Part shown: one piece after another, positions 18,166 to 27,400 of the stretch | Numbering within the stretch: the first letter of the stretch is position 1 | How the letters are laid out: each line of letters opens with the position of its first letter | Source of the DNA: CBDCYH01 sp965224105 | GTDB taxonomy: Bacteria > Bacteroidota > Rhodothermia > Rhodothermales > JABDKH01 | Assembly (NCBI GenBank): GCA_965224105.1 | Contig: CBDCYH010000001.1 | Coordinates: 434,001-498,000 of the forward strand | Length of the DNA stretch: 64,000 nucleotides | Reading direction: 5' to 3' | The notes under the pieces: generated by a model | Databases searched by the model: none | What the model saw: the letters and a program-made list of their open reading frames with translations, nothing else | Told to the model about the DNA's origin: nothing | Made by a program: the position numbers and the translations under genes

Positions 18166-18963
18166 ATGTCATTCAAACGGTTTCAGGATAGGCAGAGAAG
18201 GCAACCCCCGAAGGACGATATCTTCGAAGATGGGAATCCGGTTCGCCTCAATAGATTTATTGCCGCTAGTGGTTTGTGCTCTCGGAGAAAGGCAGACGAT
18301 TTCATCAAGGCTGGCAGGGTTAAAGTAAATGGAGATGTGACCACGGAGCTTGGCACAAAGGTGAATAAGGGCGACGTTGTTTTCGTCAATGGAAAACGCC
18401 TTGATCCATCACCCAAGAAATATCTACTCCTAAACAAAACCCGCAATACGATTACCACAGTCAAAGATGATCGGGGGCGAGCTACTGTTCTTGACACCGT
18501 TGGACCGGATAGCGAAGGCCTGTTTCCTGTAGGTCGGCTCGATAGAAATACTGAAGGTCTATTGATTCTCACAAACGACGGTGACCTGGCCCATCGACTA
18601 ACCCATCCTAGCTTTGGGGTCCAAAAGATTTATGAGGTTGGGACCGAGGAGATTGTAACAGACGCGGATCTCCAAACACTCCGAACAGGGGTAGAACTCG
18701 ACGATGGAGTGGCGAAGGCCGACCGGGTAACCAGGGTCGATGGTGTGACTGGCAATATTATCGCCCTGGCGATTCATGAAGGACGAAATCGGCAAGTTCG
18801 GCGAATGATGGAGGCAATGGGCTACAAGGTTAAACTACTACGGCGAGTCAAGTACGGAAATCTCACGATCAAAGGCGTACGAAAGGGGCGGTGGCGAATT
18901 CTAACCCCGAAGGAAATACGCGCGCTCAGACGGTCGGTCGGTCTAAAGGACTTACAGGACTAG
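18166..18963 (+). CDS. rRNA pseudouridine synthase, RluB/RsuA family
   Basis: 265 residues. An S4 RNA-binding domain (VRLNRFIAASGLCSRRKADDFI) is followed by the catalytic domain with PVGRLDRNTEGLLILTNDGDL, where the Asp of GRLD is the nucleophile, and GRNRQVRRMMEAMGY. The family modifies 23S U2605 (RluB), U2604 (RluF) or 16S U516 (RsuA). The location next to scpAB is the usual place for RluB in many phyla, which favours 23S rRNA. The N-terminal 20 residues are charged and variable. Confidence 0.9.
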   Translation: MSFKRFQDRQRRQPPKDDIFEDGNPVRLNRFIAASGLCSRRKADDFIKAGRVKVNGDVTTELGTKVNKGDVVFVNGKRLDPSPKKYLLLNKTRNTITTVKDDRGRATVLDTVGPDSEGLFPVGRLDRNTEGLLILTNDGDLAHRLTHPSFGVQKIYEVGTEEIVTDADLQTLRTGVELDDGVAKADRVTRVDGVTGNIIALAIHEGRNRQVRRMMEAMGYKVKLLRRVKYGNLTIKGVRKGRWRILTPKEIRALRRSVGLKDLQD

Positions 18964-19032
18964 GAGAATTAAGAACAATACGGTTCCACTAATCGTATCT
19001 TGGGCTATTCTTTTGATTTGAGAGAAAGCACT

Positions 19033-20517
19033 ATGCAGTCAGTCCGGAAAGAAAAAGTCCGATCGGCGGGTTTGACCTATGACGATGTCCTTCTGGTTCC
19101 GGCCAGGACCTCGTTCATGCCGAGAGAGGTCAACACAGAAACCTGGCTGACACGAAATATTCGCCTCAACATTCCACTTGTGTCGGCGGCCATGGACACC
19201 GTAACGGAGTCGGATATGGCTATCGCGATAGCCAGGGAAGGAGGTGTTGGCGTTCTGCACAAGAACATGAGTATCGAGGAGCAGGCGGCTGAAGTCACAA
19301 GAGTAAAAAGATCCGAGAGCGGGATGATTCTCGATCCAATTACCTTGACGGCTGAGTCAACAATCCGGGATGCCAAGGCAATGATGGCGCGGTATTCTAT
19401 TGGTGGAATTCCGGTTATCGATTCGGAGAGAAGACTTGTGGGGATTGTCACCAACCGGGATCTGCGCTTCCAACAAGAACTCGATGTCCCACTGTCTGAG
19501 GTAATGACGAAGGGACGCTTGGTGACTGCACCTGTTGGAACCACGCTCCTGAAGGCCGAGGAGCTTCTGCAAAAGCATAAGATTGAAAAACTTCCGGTGG
19601 TGGATGACCATGGCCACCTTAGGGGGTTGATTACGTTCAAGGATATTCAGAAGAAGCGTGAACACCCTTTTGCTTGCAAGGATGAGCACGGACGACTGAG
19701 GGTAGGCGCAGCAGTTGGGGTGGCGAGAGATACGGCCGATCGCGTGGCGTCCCTGGTTGCCCAAGATGTGGACTTTGTTGTGATCGATACTGCCCACGGT
19801 CATTCTGAACCTGTAATGGACGTTGTACGGGAAATCAGGTCAACTTTTGTCGGTGTTGAGCTGGTTGCCGGGAATGTGGCAACTGCCGAAGCCACTTCTG
19901 ATCTCATTGATCTTGGAGTCGACGCAGTAAAAGTGGGAATCGGACCCGGATCAATTTGCACCACACGCGTTGTGGCCGGCGTAGGTGTACCGCAGTTAAC
20001 AGCCGTGCTGGACTGCGCAAAGATCGGTCGAGACAGAGGGGTTCCGATTATCGCCGATGGTGGGGTGAAACAGACGGGTGACATACCCAAGGCTCTTGCG
20101 GCAGGAGCAAACACGGTCATGATAGGCGGCCTCTTTGCCAGCGTGGAGGAAAGCCCGGGAGAGACGATCCTGTACGAAGGGAGGAAGTTCAAGAGTTACC
20201 GGGGAATGGGTTCGCTTGGTGCCATGAAAAGTGGAAGCAAGGATCGGTACTTCCAGGACGCGGAGGACGATATCAAAAAGCTCGTGCCCGAAGGTATTGA
20301 GGGTCGCGTCCCGTACTCGGGTACTCTTAGCGAAGTAGTTTATCAAATGATTGGAGGAACAAGAGCTGCAATGGGTTATACGGGTTGCCAAACAATTGAT
20401 GACCTATTCGAAAAGGCTTCGTTAATCAGAATTACAGCGTCAGGCCTTCGCGAAAGCCACCCGCACGATGTGACGATCACCAAAGAGTCGCCAAACTACA
20501 GCAGCCGATCGGTCTAG
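19033..20517 (+). CDS. guaB: inosine-5'-monophosphate dehydrogenase
   Basis: IMPDH oxidises IMP to XMP, the committed step to GMP. I chose the ATG at 19033 (494 residues, family norm) over an in-frame TTG at 19000. It has LTYDDVLLVPARTSFMP, tandem CBS domains (about 95-210), the catalytic loop GIGPGSICTTRVVAGVGVPQ with the Cys nucleophile, ADGGVKQTGDIPKALAAGA, and the YRGMGSLGAM and RVPYSGTL segments. A single base separates it from the peptidase gene that follows. Confidence 0.96.
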   Translation: MQSVRKEKVRSAGLTYDDVLLVPARTSFMPREVNTETWLTRNIRLNIPLVSAAMDTVTESDMAIAIAREGGVGVLHKNMSIEEQAAEVTRVKRSESGMILDPITLTAESTIRDAKAMMARYSIGGIPVIDSERRLVGIVTNRDLRFQQELDVPLSEVMTKGRLVTAPVGTTLLKAEELLQKHKIEKLPVVDDHGHLRGLITFKDIQKKREHPFACKDEHGRLRVGAAVGVARDTADRVASLVAQDVDFVVIDTAHGHSEPVMDVVREIRSTFVGVELVAGNVATAEATSDLIDLGVDAVKVGIGPGSICTTRVVAGVGVPQLTAVLDCAKIGRDRGVPIIADGGVKQTGDIPKALAAGANTVMIGGLFASVEESPGETILYEGRKFKSYRGMGSLGAMKSGSKDRYFQDAEDDIKKLVPEGIEGRVPYSGTLSEVVYQMIGGTRAAMGYTGCQTIDDLFEKASLIRITASGLRESHPHDVTITKESPNYSSRSV

Positions 20518-20518
20518 T

Positions 20519-21601
20519 ATGCGGATCGATTCACTCCGCACAATTCTCAGGAAAGCCGGAGCATCAGAATCGGCCGTCATCGCCTTGTTCTCGCCAAGCG
20601 AAGTAAGGTGGGCAAGCAATTTCTCGGGTTCAGCCGGCATCCTTCTACTATCCGCTTCAGAGGCAGTCCTTTTCACCGACTCCAGGTATGCCCAGCAGGT
20701 CAACAGTGAGTGCGATTTAGATTCGATTACTCCGGCCATAGTCTCGTCCATCGCAGGGGCAGTCACTGCCTATTGCAAAGAAAAAAACGTATCCGAAATT
20801 CTCTACGATCCGGGTTCTTTGCCTCACTCGAAATGGATTCAGGTCGACCAAGAAGTAAGACCCGCGTGGACAAGCATTAGCGACCAACTCAAGGTGCTGA
20901 TTGCGTCGAAAACGTCCGATGAAATAAATGCCATCAAGAAGGCCGTGTCAATAGCTGAAAACGCCATGCAGAAAGTACTAGGTGAGCCTGTTCTGGGGTC
21001 GTCAGAACGGGAGATTTCGGCGAAGCTAGTGTTCCATATGATCGAGGGTGGCGCGGAGCGTCCGTCGTTTGATCCTATTGTGGCGTCAGGTCCCAATTCC
21101 GCAATGCCGCACGTGAGACCAAGTGATCGGACAATAAAAGAAGGAGACACACTACTTATCGATTGGGGATGTATTGTTGATGGCTATGCATCCGACATCA
21201 CGCGAACGTATTTCGTCGGCACACCATCATTCAAACAAAAGCAGTTCTACGCCTTCGTGTTGGAAGGCAATAATCTGGGTATAAGCCAATGCCGCTCGGG
21301 CAGACTTGGATCAGAAGTTGACGCCACAGTTAGAGATCATCTTGATCAATTGGGGGTCGGCGACAAGTTTGCGCATAGTCTTGGCCATGGGGTTGGGATG
21401 GACGTGCATGAGTGGCCTGGTTTAACTAAAAGACGCGACGATCTGCTGCCCGAGAATTGTGTAGTAACCATCGAGCCCGGGCTGTACCTGCCGGGCGAGT
21501 TTGGAATACGGATTGAGGACATGATTCGACTTTCGGGACCTGACGAGCCAGCTGAAGTCCTGACTACATTACCGAAAGATCTAGCGGTGTTGACTCGATG
21601 A
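20519..21601 (+). CDS. Xaa-Pro aminopeptidase (M24 family)
   Basis: 360 residues. M24 peptidases remove an N-terminal residue before proline using two metal ions. A creatinase-like N-terminal domain (1-125) precedes the pita-bread domain. The metal ligands are visible as Asp in DWGCIVDGYASDITRTY, His in HSLGHGVGMDVHEWPG, and Glu in VVTIEPGLYLP and GIRIEDMIRL. It resembles PepQ/YpdF-like short forms rather than methionine aminopeptidase. It overlaps the next gene by 4 bp (ATGA). Confidence 0.92.
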   Translation: MRIDSLRTILRKAGASESAVIALFSPSEVRWASNFSGSAGILLLSASEAVLFTDSRYAQQVNSECDLDSITPAIVSSIAGAVTAYCKEKNVSEILYDPGSLPHSKWIQVDQEVRPAWTSISDQLKVLIASKTSDEINAIKKAVSIAENAMQKVLGEPVLGSSEREISAKLVFHMIEGGAERPSFDPIVASGPNSAMPHVRPSDRTIKEGDTLLIDWGCIVDGYASDITRTYFVGTPSFKQKQFYAFVLEGNNLGISQCRSGRLGSEVDATVRDHLDQLGVGDKFAHSLGHGVGMDVHEWPGLTKRRDDLLPENCVVTIEPGLYLPGEFGIRIEDMIRLSGPDEPAEVLTTLPKDLAVLTR

Positions 21602-22857
21602 CGCACGCCTTGGTGCTTGCCTATTATTTTCCACCGATGGGATTAAGTGGTGTTCAAAGAATCACCAAGTTTGCCAAGTACCTACCGTCGTACGGGGTGT
21701 TACCCACAATTATCACCTCAGGCGCATCGGGCTATTATGCCTTTGATGAGACCCTTCTGGAAGATGTATCTGATATCGAAATTATCCGAACAGATAGCAT
21801 GGATCCTACGCGAGTTCCAGTAAGGAATCTAAAATCAATGCCTCCTGAACTCCTGCGGCGGATGCTACACAGAATAACATCATGGATAGCGATTCCGGAT
21901 AACAAGGTTGGATGGAAGAGTAAAGCGGTTGGCGCGGCGTTGGATCATTGCAAAGCAAATAAGTGCGACGTGATTCTATCAACAGCGCCACCATACACTT
22001 CACACCTTGCAGCAGTGGAAGTCGGACAAAAACTGGGGATTCCAGTCGTGTTGGACTACCGCGATGACTGGGTGGGAAACCCTCGCCACTACTACCCAAC
22101 AACACGTCATCTCGAAAAGCATCGTGCACTTCAAAACGCGGTCCACGAACGTGCGGATACTGTTATCACGATAAACGACCAAATTAGAGAGTCGCTGGTA
22201 CAGGAATCGCCTGCGGTACAGAACAAAATTTGTGTAATACCGCAAGGATTCGATCCTGACGATTTTGGTGGTACAGCACCCATCCGGGGAAACTATTGTA
22301 AATTTGTCTACGCCGGTGTGTTTTATGGCGCTCAGAGGCCGGACACCTTTCTGAATGCAGTCGCAGAATTGCAGAAGGAAAAACCGAAGCTCATCAGCAG
22401 AGCAAGATTTCGTTTCGTTGGACTAATGCCAAATAGTTTTCATCAATGGAAAAAAAGACTTGGTGAGCTAATTGAAACGACTGGATATCTACCGCACAAA
22501 GAGTCGTGCGCTGAGCTGGAAGGGGCTGATGTATTGTGGCTGACCGTTGGCGATATACCCGGCGCAGACCAAATCTCCACCGGTAAGCTATACGAGTATA
22601 TGGGAGCGGGAAAGCCGATCCTCGCGCTTGTGCCGGAAGGGGCAGCGAAGGATACAGTTACAACGTATGGAGGAAAGTGCGTACACCCAAAAGATGAAAA
22701 AGGTGTTCAAATGGCGATTGAGAACTATATCAAGCAATGGCTTGACAAATCCTTCGATGCAGTTGATTTGGAGTACGCTGCGCAACATGACCGCGCCATG
22801 CTTTCAAATCGTCTCGCGCAAATACTAGTTAACAGCAGTGGCAAAGAATCGATATAG
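21598..22857 (+). CDS. glycosyltransferase, GT4 family
   Basis: 419 residues of GT-B fold. The N-terminal half starts ALVLAYYFPPMGLSGVQRIT, a common GT4 opening, with DDWVGNP in the middle. The C-terminal half has IPQGFDPDDF, VYAGVFYGAQRP and the nucleotide-sugar binding region STGKLYEYMGAGKPILALVP (an E-x-G-type turn). It probably builds a surface polysaccharide or glycolipid; donor and acceptor are unknown. It is cotranslated with the peptidase by an ATGA overlap. Its 3' end overlaps the convergent protease gene by 33 bp. Confidence 0.88.
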   Translation: MTHALVLAYYFPPMGLSGVQRITKFAKYLPSYGVLPTIITSGASGYYAFDETLLEDVSDIEIIRTDSMDPTRVPVRNLKSMPPELLRRMLHRITSWIAIPDNKVGWKSKAVGAALDHCKANKCDVILSTAPPYTSHLAAVEVGQKLGIPVVLDYRDDWVGNPRHYYPTTRHLEKHRALQNAVHERADTVITINDQIRESLVQESPAVQNKICVIPQGFDPDDFGGTAPIRGNYCKFVYAGVFYGAQRPDTFLNAVAELQKEKPKLISRARFRFVGLMPNSFHQWKKRLGELIETTGYLPHKESCAELEGADVLWLTVGDIPGADQISTGKLYEYMGAGKPILALVPEGAAKDTVTTYGGKCVHPKDEKGVQMAIENYIKQWLDKSFDAVDLEYAAQHDRAMLSNRLAQILVNSSGKESI

Positions 22858-24357
22858 TTCGCTCGTATCGTTTACTGTCCAGTGGTGTTCGCCACGCGCA
22901 CTTTCTTGCAGCACGCAGCTCAATTCGCGAAGTTTGTCAAGTGGAGAAACACCACGTTTGTCGGTAATGAGTCCCTGAATATCAATCGTACTGTTTGGCG
23001 CGTAAGACCGCCATGCTGAAATAAACTCCGCTTGCCCTTTTGACGACTTAGTGTTGGAAGCGATAAAGAACTCGAGCAAACCTGCGAGCGTCTTACTGCC
23101 ATCCGAAATTTTCCTCAGTTCCATATCGAGTAGAAATCCGAGCACCGAACCCTCATAATAGGTGAACAGCATGGATTCCCGGTCATGGTAAAATGAATCG
23201 CATGCGTCACTGAGAGACAGTCGACTTCTACCTATCTCATCACCCATCCTGGAATAGTCCGTTACACGGTTTACAAAGCCCTCCAGGCTTGTAAGCTGTG
23301 CATCAAGCAGAACCGTATTTGAGAGATACTCAGCAAAACCTTCGCGGAGCCAACAAACGTCTTGTTTCCAGTCTGAGCGCTTTATGGGAAGATTCGAACC
23401 TAGATCAGCGTGGGCATATGTTGCCGTGTGCACCAGTTCGTGCGCAACGGTTTGAAGAATCCGTGGTCCCGAGAGTTCCCACAGAGTCCCAAAGTCCATT
23501 TGCTCGGGAATGGTAAGCTGTATGCTGGATGCTCCGGCTGTCGCAGACGACATACTACCTTCAGGAGCAGAATCGTGGATGAGCAATACGATCCTCTCAT
23601 CGAACTTTTTAACCCGCAGACTTCGCTGTGCAGATCGGAAAACAGAGGCGATAGACTGAACGGCGTCGGGATACTGCGAAATGTTGTCATCGCCTGTCCA
23701 TACGATTACGAACTCGGTCTCCAGAAAGTGCACCGCAATGCTTGACGCATTCCTGTGAGCGATGAAATAGTTGTTTAGGAGCGAAAAGAGATTGGGGATT
23801 GTGGTCACATCCGTATCACGATCCCACGGAGTGATCACCCGCCATTCCGCCGGGATATCCCAGTCCAACTGAACGGACACGTCCTCGTCAAATGCCTTAG
23901 GTACGACGAAGGCGTAGCGTGACAGAAACAAGATGTCGTCAGAAATTCGCGGGACAGTACCACTCCACACATTTCTGTCCAGCGGGGAAAGGTACTTCGC
24001 CGACTCGCTAAGAGTATACTGGAACTGAATGTCGGATCCCGAAACGCTTGCTATCCAGTCACCCTGTCGTGAGCGCTTGACTCGCAGTCCTCCAGTGCTT
24101 GACGTAAACTTGATATTTTCAATGATATCGAGCTCGCTTGTTCCAAACGTATTCTGTACCGCAAGACGGTGCTTTCCGCGGCTGATGTTTTCGAGTTGCC
24201 CCTCAATAACGATTTGTTGGGTCGCCTCATCCAGCGAGATCTGATACGTGAGTCGTGGAGGTCCTTGCCCAGACTCAATCTGAACACCCGCGACAAGCGG
24301 GATAACAAATAGTAGAAGGGTAGCCGATATCTTTACAGGCAGCATAATCGGAAACAC
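22825..24357 (-). CDS. exported gluzincin metalloprotease (M61/MA-like)
   Basis: 510 residues from the ATG at 24357; a second Met four codons in is also possible. A signal peptide (VKISATLLLFVIPLVAG) is followed by a beta-rich N-terminal region (to about residue 230). The gluzincin core has HELVH (His306, Glu307, His310) and the downstream ligand Glu339 in WLREGFAEYLSNT. The layout resembles M61 glycyl aminopeptidases without their PDZ domain. It likely acts in the periplasm or on the surface; the substrate is unknown. It is one of the few minus-strand genes on the left arm. Its stop lies within the end of the convergent glycosyltransferase gene. Confidence 0.78.
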   Translation of the reverse strand: MFPIMLPVKISATLLLFVIPLVAGVQIESGQGPPRLTYQISLDEATQQIVIEGQLENISRGKHRLAVQNTFGTSELDIIENIKFTSSTGGLRVKRSRQGDWIASVSGSDIQFQYTLSESAKYLSPLDRNVWSGTVPRISDDILFLSRYAFVVPKAFDEDVSVQLDWDIPAEWRVITPWDRDTDVTTIPNLFSLLNNYFIAHRNASSIAVHFLETEFVIVWTGDDNISQYPDAVQSIASVFRSAQRSLRVKKFDERIVLLIHDSAPEGSMSSATAGASSIQLTIPEQMDFGTLWELSGPRILQTVAHELVHTATYAHADLGSNLPIKRSDWKQDVCWLREGFAEYLSNTVLLDAQLTSLEGFVNRVTDYSRMGDEIGRSRLSLSDACDSFYHDRESMLFTYYEGSVLGFLLDMELRKISDGSKTLAGLLEFFIASNTKSSKGQAEFISAWRSYAPNSTIDIQGLITDKRGVSPLDKLRELSCVLQESARGEHHWTVNDTSELYRFFATAVN

Positions 24358-24453
24358 CGGAACCAGCGCATATTGGATACTGTATCGGCGCAGCTACGAA
24401 GGCTTAAACAGCCACCTAATTCTTACCCCTAGCGGTCGGCACTCCAGCTTCAT

Positions 24454-27400
24454 ATGACCCCCTCGCGATTTCGCCGCATCCATTGTCTTTCGATTCTTGG
24501 TGCAATCCTCTCTGGTTTGCTGTCGGTCCCAGCTTTTGCCCAGGTGGAAATCGTTGTAGTAGCAGATGGCGAAAGGGCGGCTAACACCCAACTCTACTCT
24601 GCGCAGGCCAGGGCAAGATTCGAGGCGGCTGGTCAATCTATTTTGAGTGTTGAAAAGTCACCCCTTCCTGACAAGCAGTTTCCGTATACGCACGTCATTG
24701 TTGTTCCAGATTCGGCAGCCGCCAAGCGGGTTATGGCGGATATCAAAGGCAAGTCTGGAATTGCCAACGTGCAGTTTAACTACTCGTACGTGCTCGATGC
24801 GTTCACACAGCCGATGTCCAGTGCAGCCAGAGATCCCTTTGCTGATAGCCTCGAACATCTGGTAAGTATCAATGCCCTTGATTTGAACGTGCCCCCTCAA
24901 AAGAACACACCCGTGGTAGGTCTCGTAGATACGGGAATCTATTTTGATCATCCTGACCTCGCGGCGAACGTTTTCGCCAACCCGGCCGAAGATTTAAACG
25001 GTAACGGGATTTTCGATGAAGCGGACCTGAACGGAATTGACGACGATGGCAACGGCTACATCGACGACGTCGCCGGGTATGATTTTGTCGATCGGCGGAC
25101 CGCAGAAATGGGAGACTATTCTGATCGAGACCCAGATGCTTCTGACGACGGATCCGGTCACGGTACAACTGTCGCAGGTGTTGTCGCAGCGGTAGCCGAC
25201 AATGACATTGGTATTCGGGGCGTCGCTCCGTTGACAAAAATACTTCCGCTTAGGGCGTTCGGAACCGACGGCAGGGGTGATGACCTGGACATCGCCGCGG
25301 CAATAGTTTATGCAGCAGATTCCGGGGTTGACGTCCTGAACCTGTCATTTGGCAATAACTACTTTTCACCCTTAATGCTCACGGCGATTCAGTATGCGCA
25401 AGCTGCGGGTGTGGTTGTCGTTGCCTCTGCAGGTAATCTTGGAGGCGATGATCCGCACTATCCCTCCGACTACGACGGCGTTATTTCTGTCGCATGGCTC
25501 AATCGGGAGGGCGTGCAGATTTCGTCACGAGGAACTCACGGTGCGGGATTGGACCTCGGCGCTCCTGGCTCTCAGATATTTACGACCCAGATGCCTCAAT
25601 CAGTATTTAATGGTTCTGATGAGATGTATGGACGCGTTAGCGGTTCGTCTATTTCTGCGCCGATGGTGTCCGGAGCTGCTGCCCTCATAAAGGGTCAGTA
25701 TCCAGACCTGGGGCCTGAAGACATCCGGACACTGATCGTCCAGTCGGCAACGGATATCGATGAAGTTGGTTGGGATCACAGAACTGGCGCCGGTAATCTG
25801 AACGTAAGAGATGCGTTAGCGCTCGCAGCTCCAGCGGAGGTTGGTGTATCTGTACCGGCCATGGACGCCGGCGTAACGGGAGACAGAGTTGCAATCGTTG
25901 GGACTGTCGTCCACCCATCGCTGCTTGGCTTCCAGCTGCAGTACACGATAGGAACAGAAGACCTTGATAGTGCTGATTGGATTAATATCGGAAACCTCCA
26001 GACTGGACAACTGATTGCAGACACGCTTGCGTTATGGAACATTGGCTCTCTAGTGGACTCTGTGTACACGCTGCGGCTTACCGCAAACGTTTCCGATGCG
26101 GCAGACATAGAACAGCGATATCGAGTTTATGTGGATAACACCGCTCCGGATATAGAGATTGTTTCGGCGCTGCCCTCCTTGCATCATAAAGGTGTGGGCT
26201 TCACACTGGACATTATATCGGATGATGAAACCACCGTCACCGTCACTCCTGATGGCCGTCCATCACTAGTATCCGACAGAGTCTCTAGACGGCATGGTAT
26301 TCATTGGGAGGGGAGTCCTCTAGCAACGCTTACCCAAATTGATGTAAACATCGTCGTAACAAACCGATCTGGTCTTGCCACGACCATCGATACGACTGTT
26401 CCACTACTACTGGAGCGACTGCAGGAGGGACTGCTGTTAACCGATGCAATGTGGCCTAATTCGGGTTACATCCTTCCGGCTAGTACCGATTTTGACAACG
26501 ACGGCCTCCCTGAAGTGGTACTCAATCAATTCCAGGATGGCACCGTTGGAGACACGCTGTTTTTTCTTGAGTTTGATGGACAGGCACTCAGGCCAGCGTC
26601 TTTTCTAATTGCGAACGTCATTCCGAGAGACATTGGGGATACAGATAGCGATGGCTTAACGGAGCTCCTGACCCAGGTCGGGGCGGCCACTATCATCTTC
26701 GAACAGAGCGATGCAACGTCGTTCCCAAATGATCCTATTCTCGTTGATACTACGGGCCTAAGCGACCCTCTAGATCCAGAGGCGGTGTGGGGAACGCAGC
26801 TGGTTAATCTGGATGATGATCCAGACGACGAACTTCTTAGCCACAACGGAAGACAATTCCGGATCCACGATCTTCAGGACTCACAGCTCGTATTGCAAGC
26901 GGTGCTCGCAAATCCAACATCAACATCGGGTTCGGAGGTGAACGAAAACTTGTTTGGCCAACCAAAAGCTGTAGTGTTGGACATCAACCAAAACGGCAAT
27001 ATCAACATACTTGTCGGTGACACGGACGGCGATCTAATCCTCTACGAACGCACCTCCGGCTCATCGTTCGAGGTGATTTGGACCCACGAAACAAATCGAT
27101 ACGATGCTGGGGATCGTTTCACTGTTCTTGATGCGAGCGGAGATGGTAATTATGAGATCGTGACATACACCCACAATTGGCTCAACGTTACCACAGAGCG
27201 AATCCGCGAACCCGATTACGCTACCGTAACCGTATTCACCGTTCCTGTTGGAGGTTCACCAAATCAGCTCCAACAGTTTTCACTTCCCGGGGAGATTAAC
27301 AACAACGGGACGTTTTCGTCGGGTGATCTGGATGGTGATGGGGCTCAGGAACTAGTTGTCGCGAACGCACCGGATCTTTTTGTCATGGACTGGGACCCAG

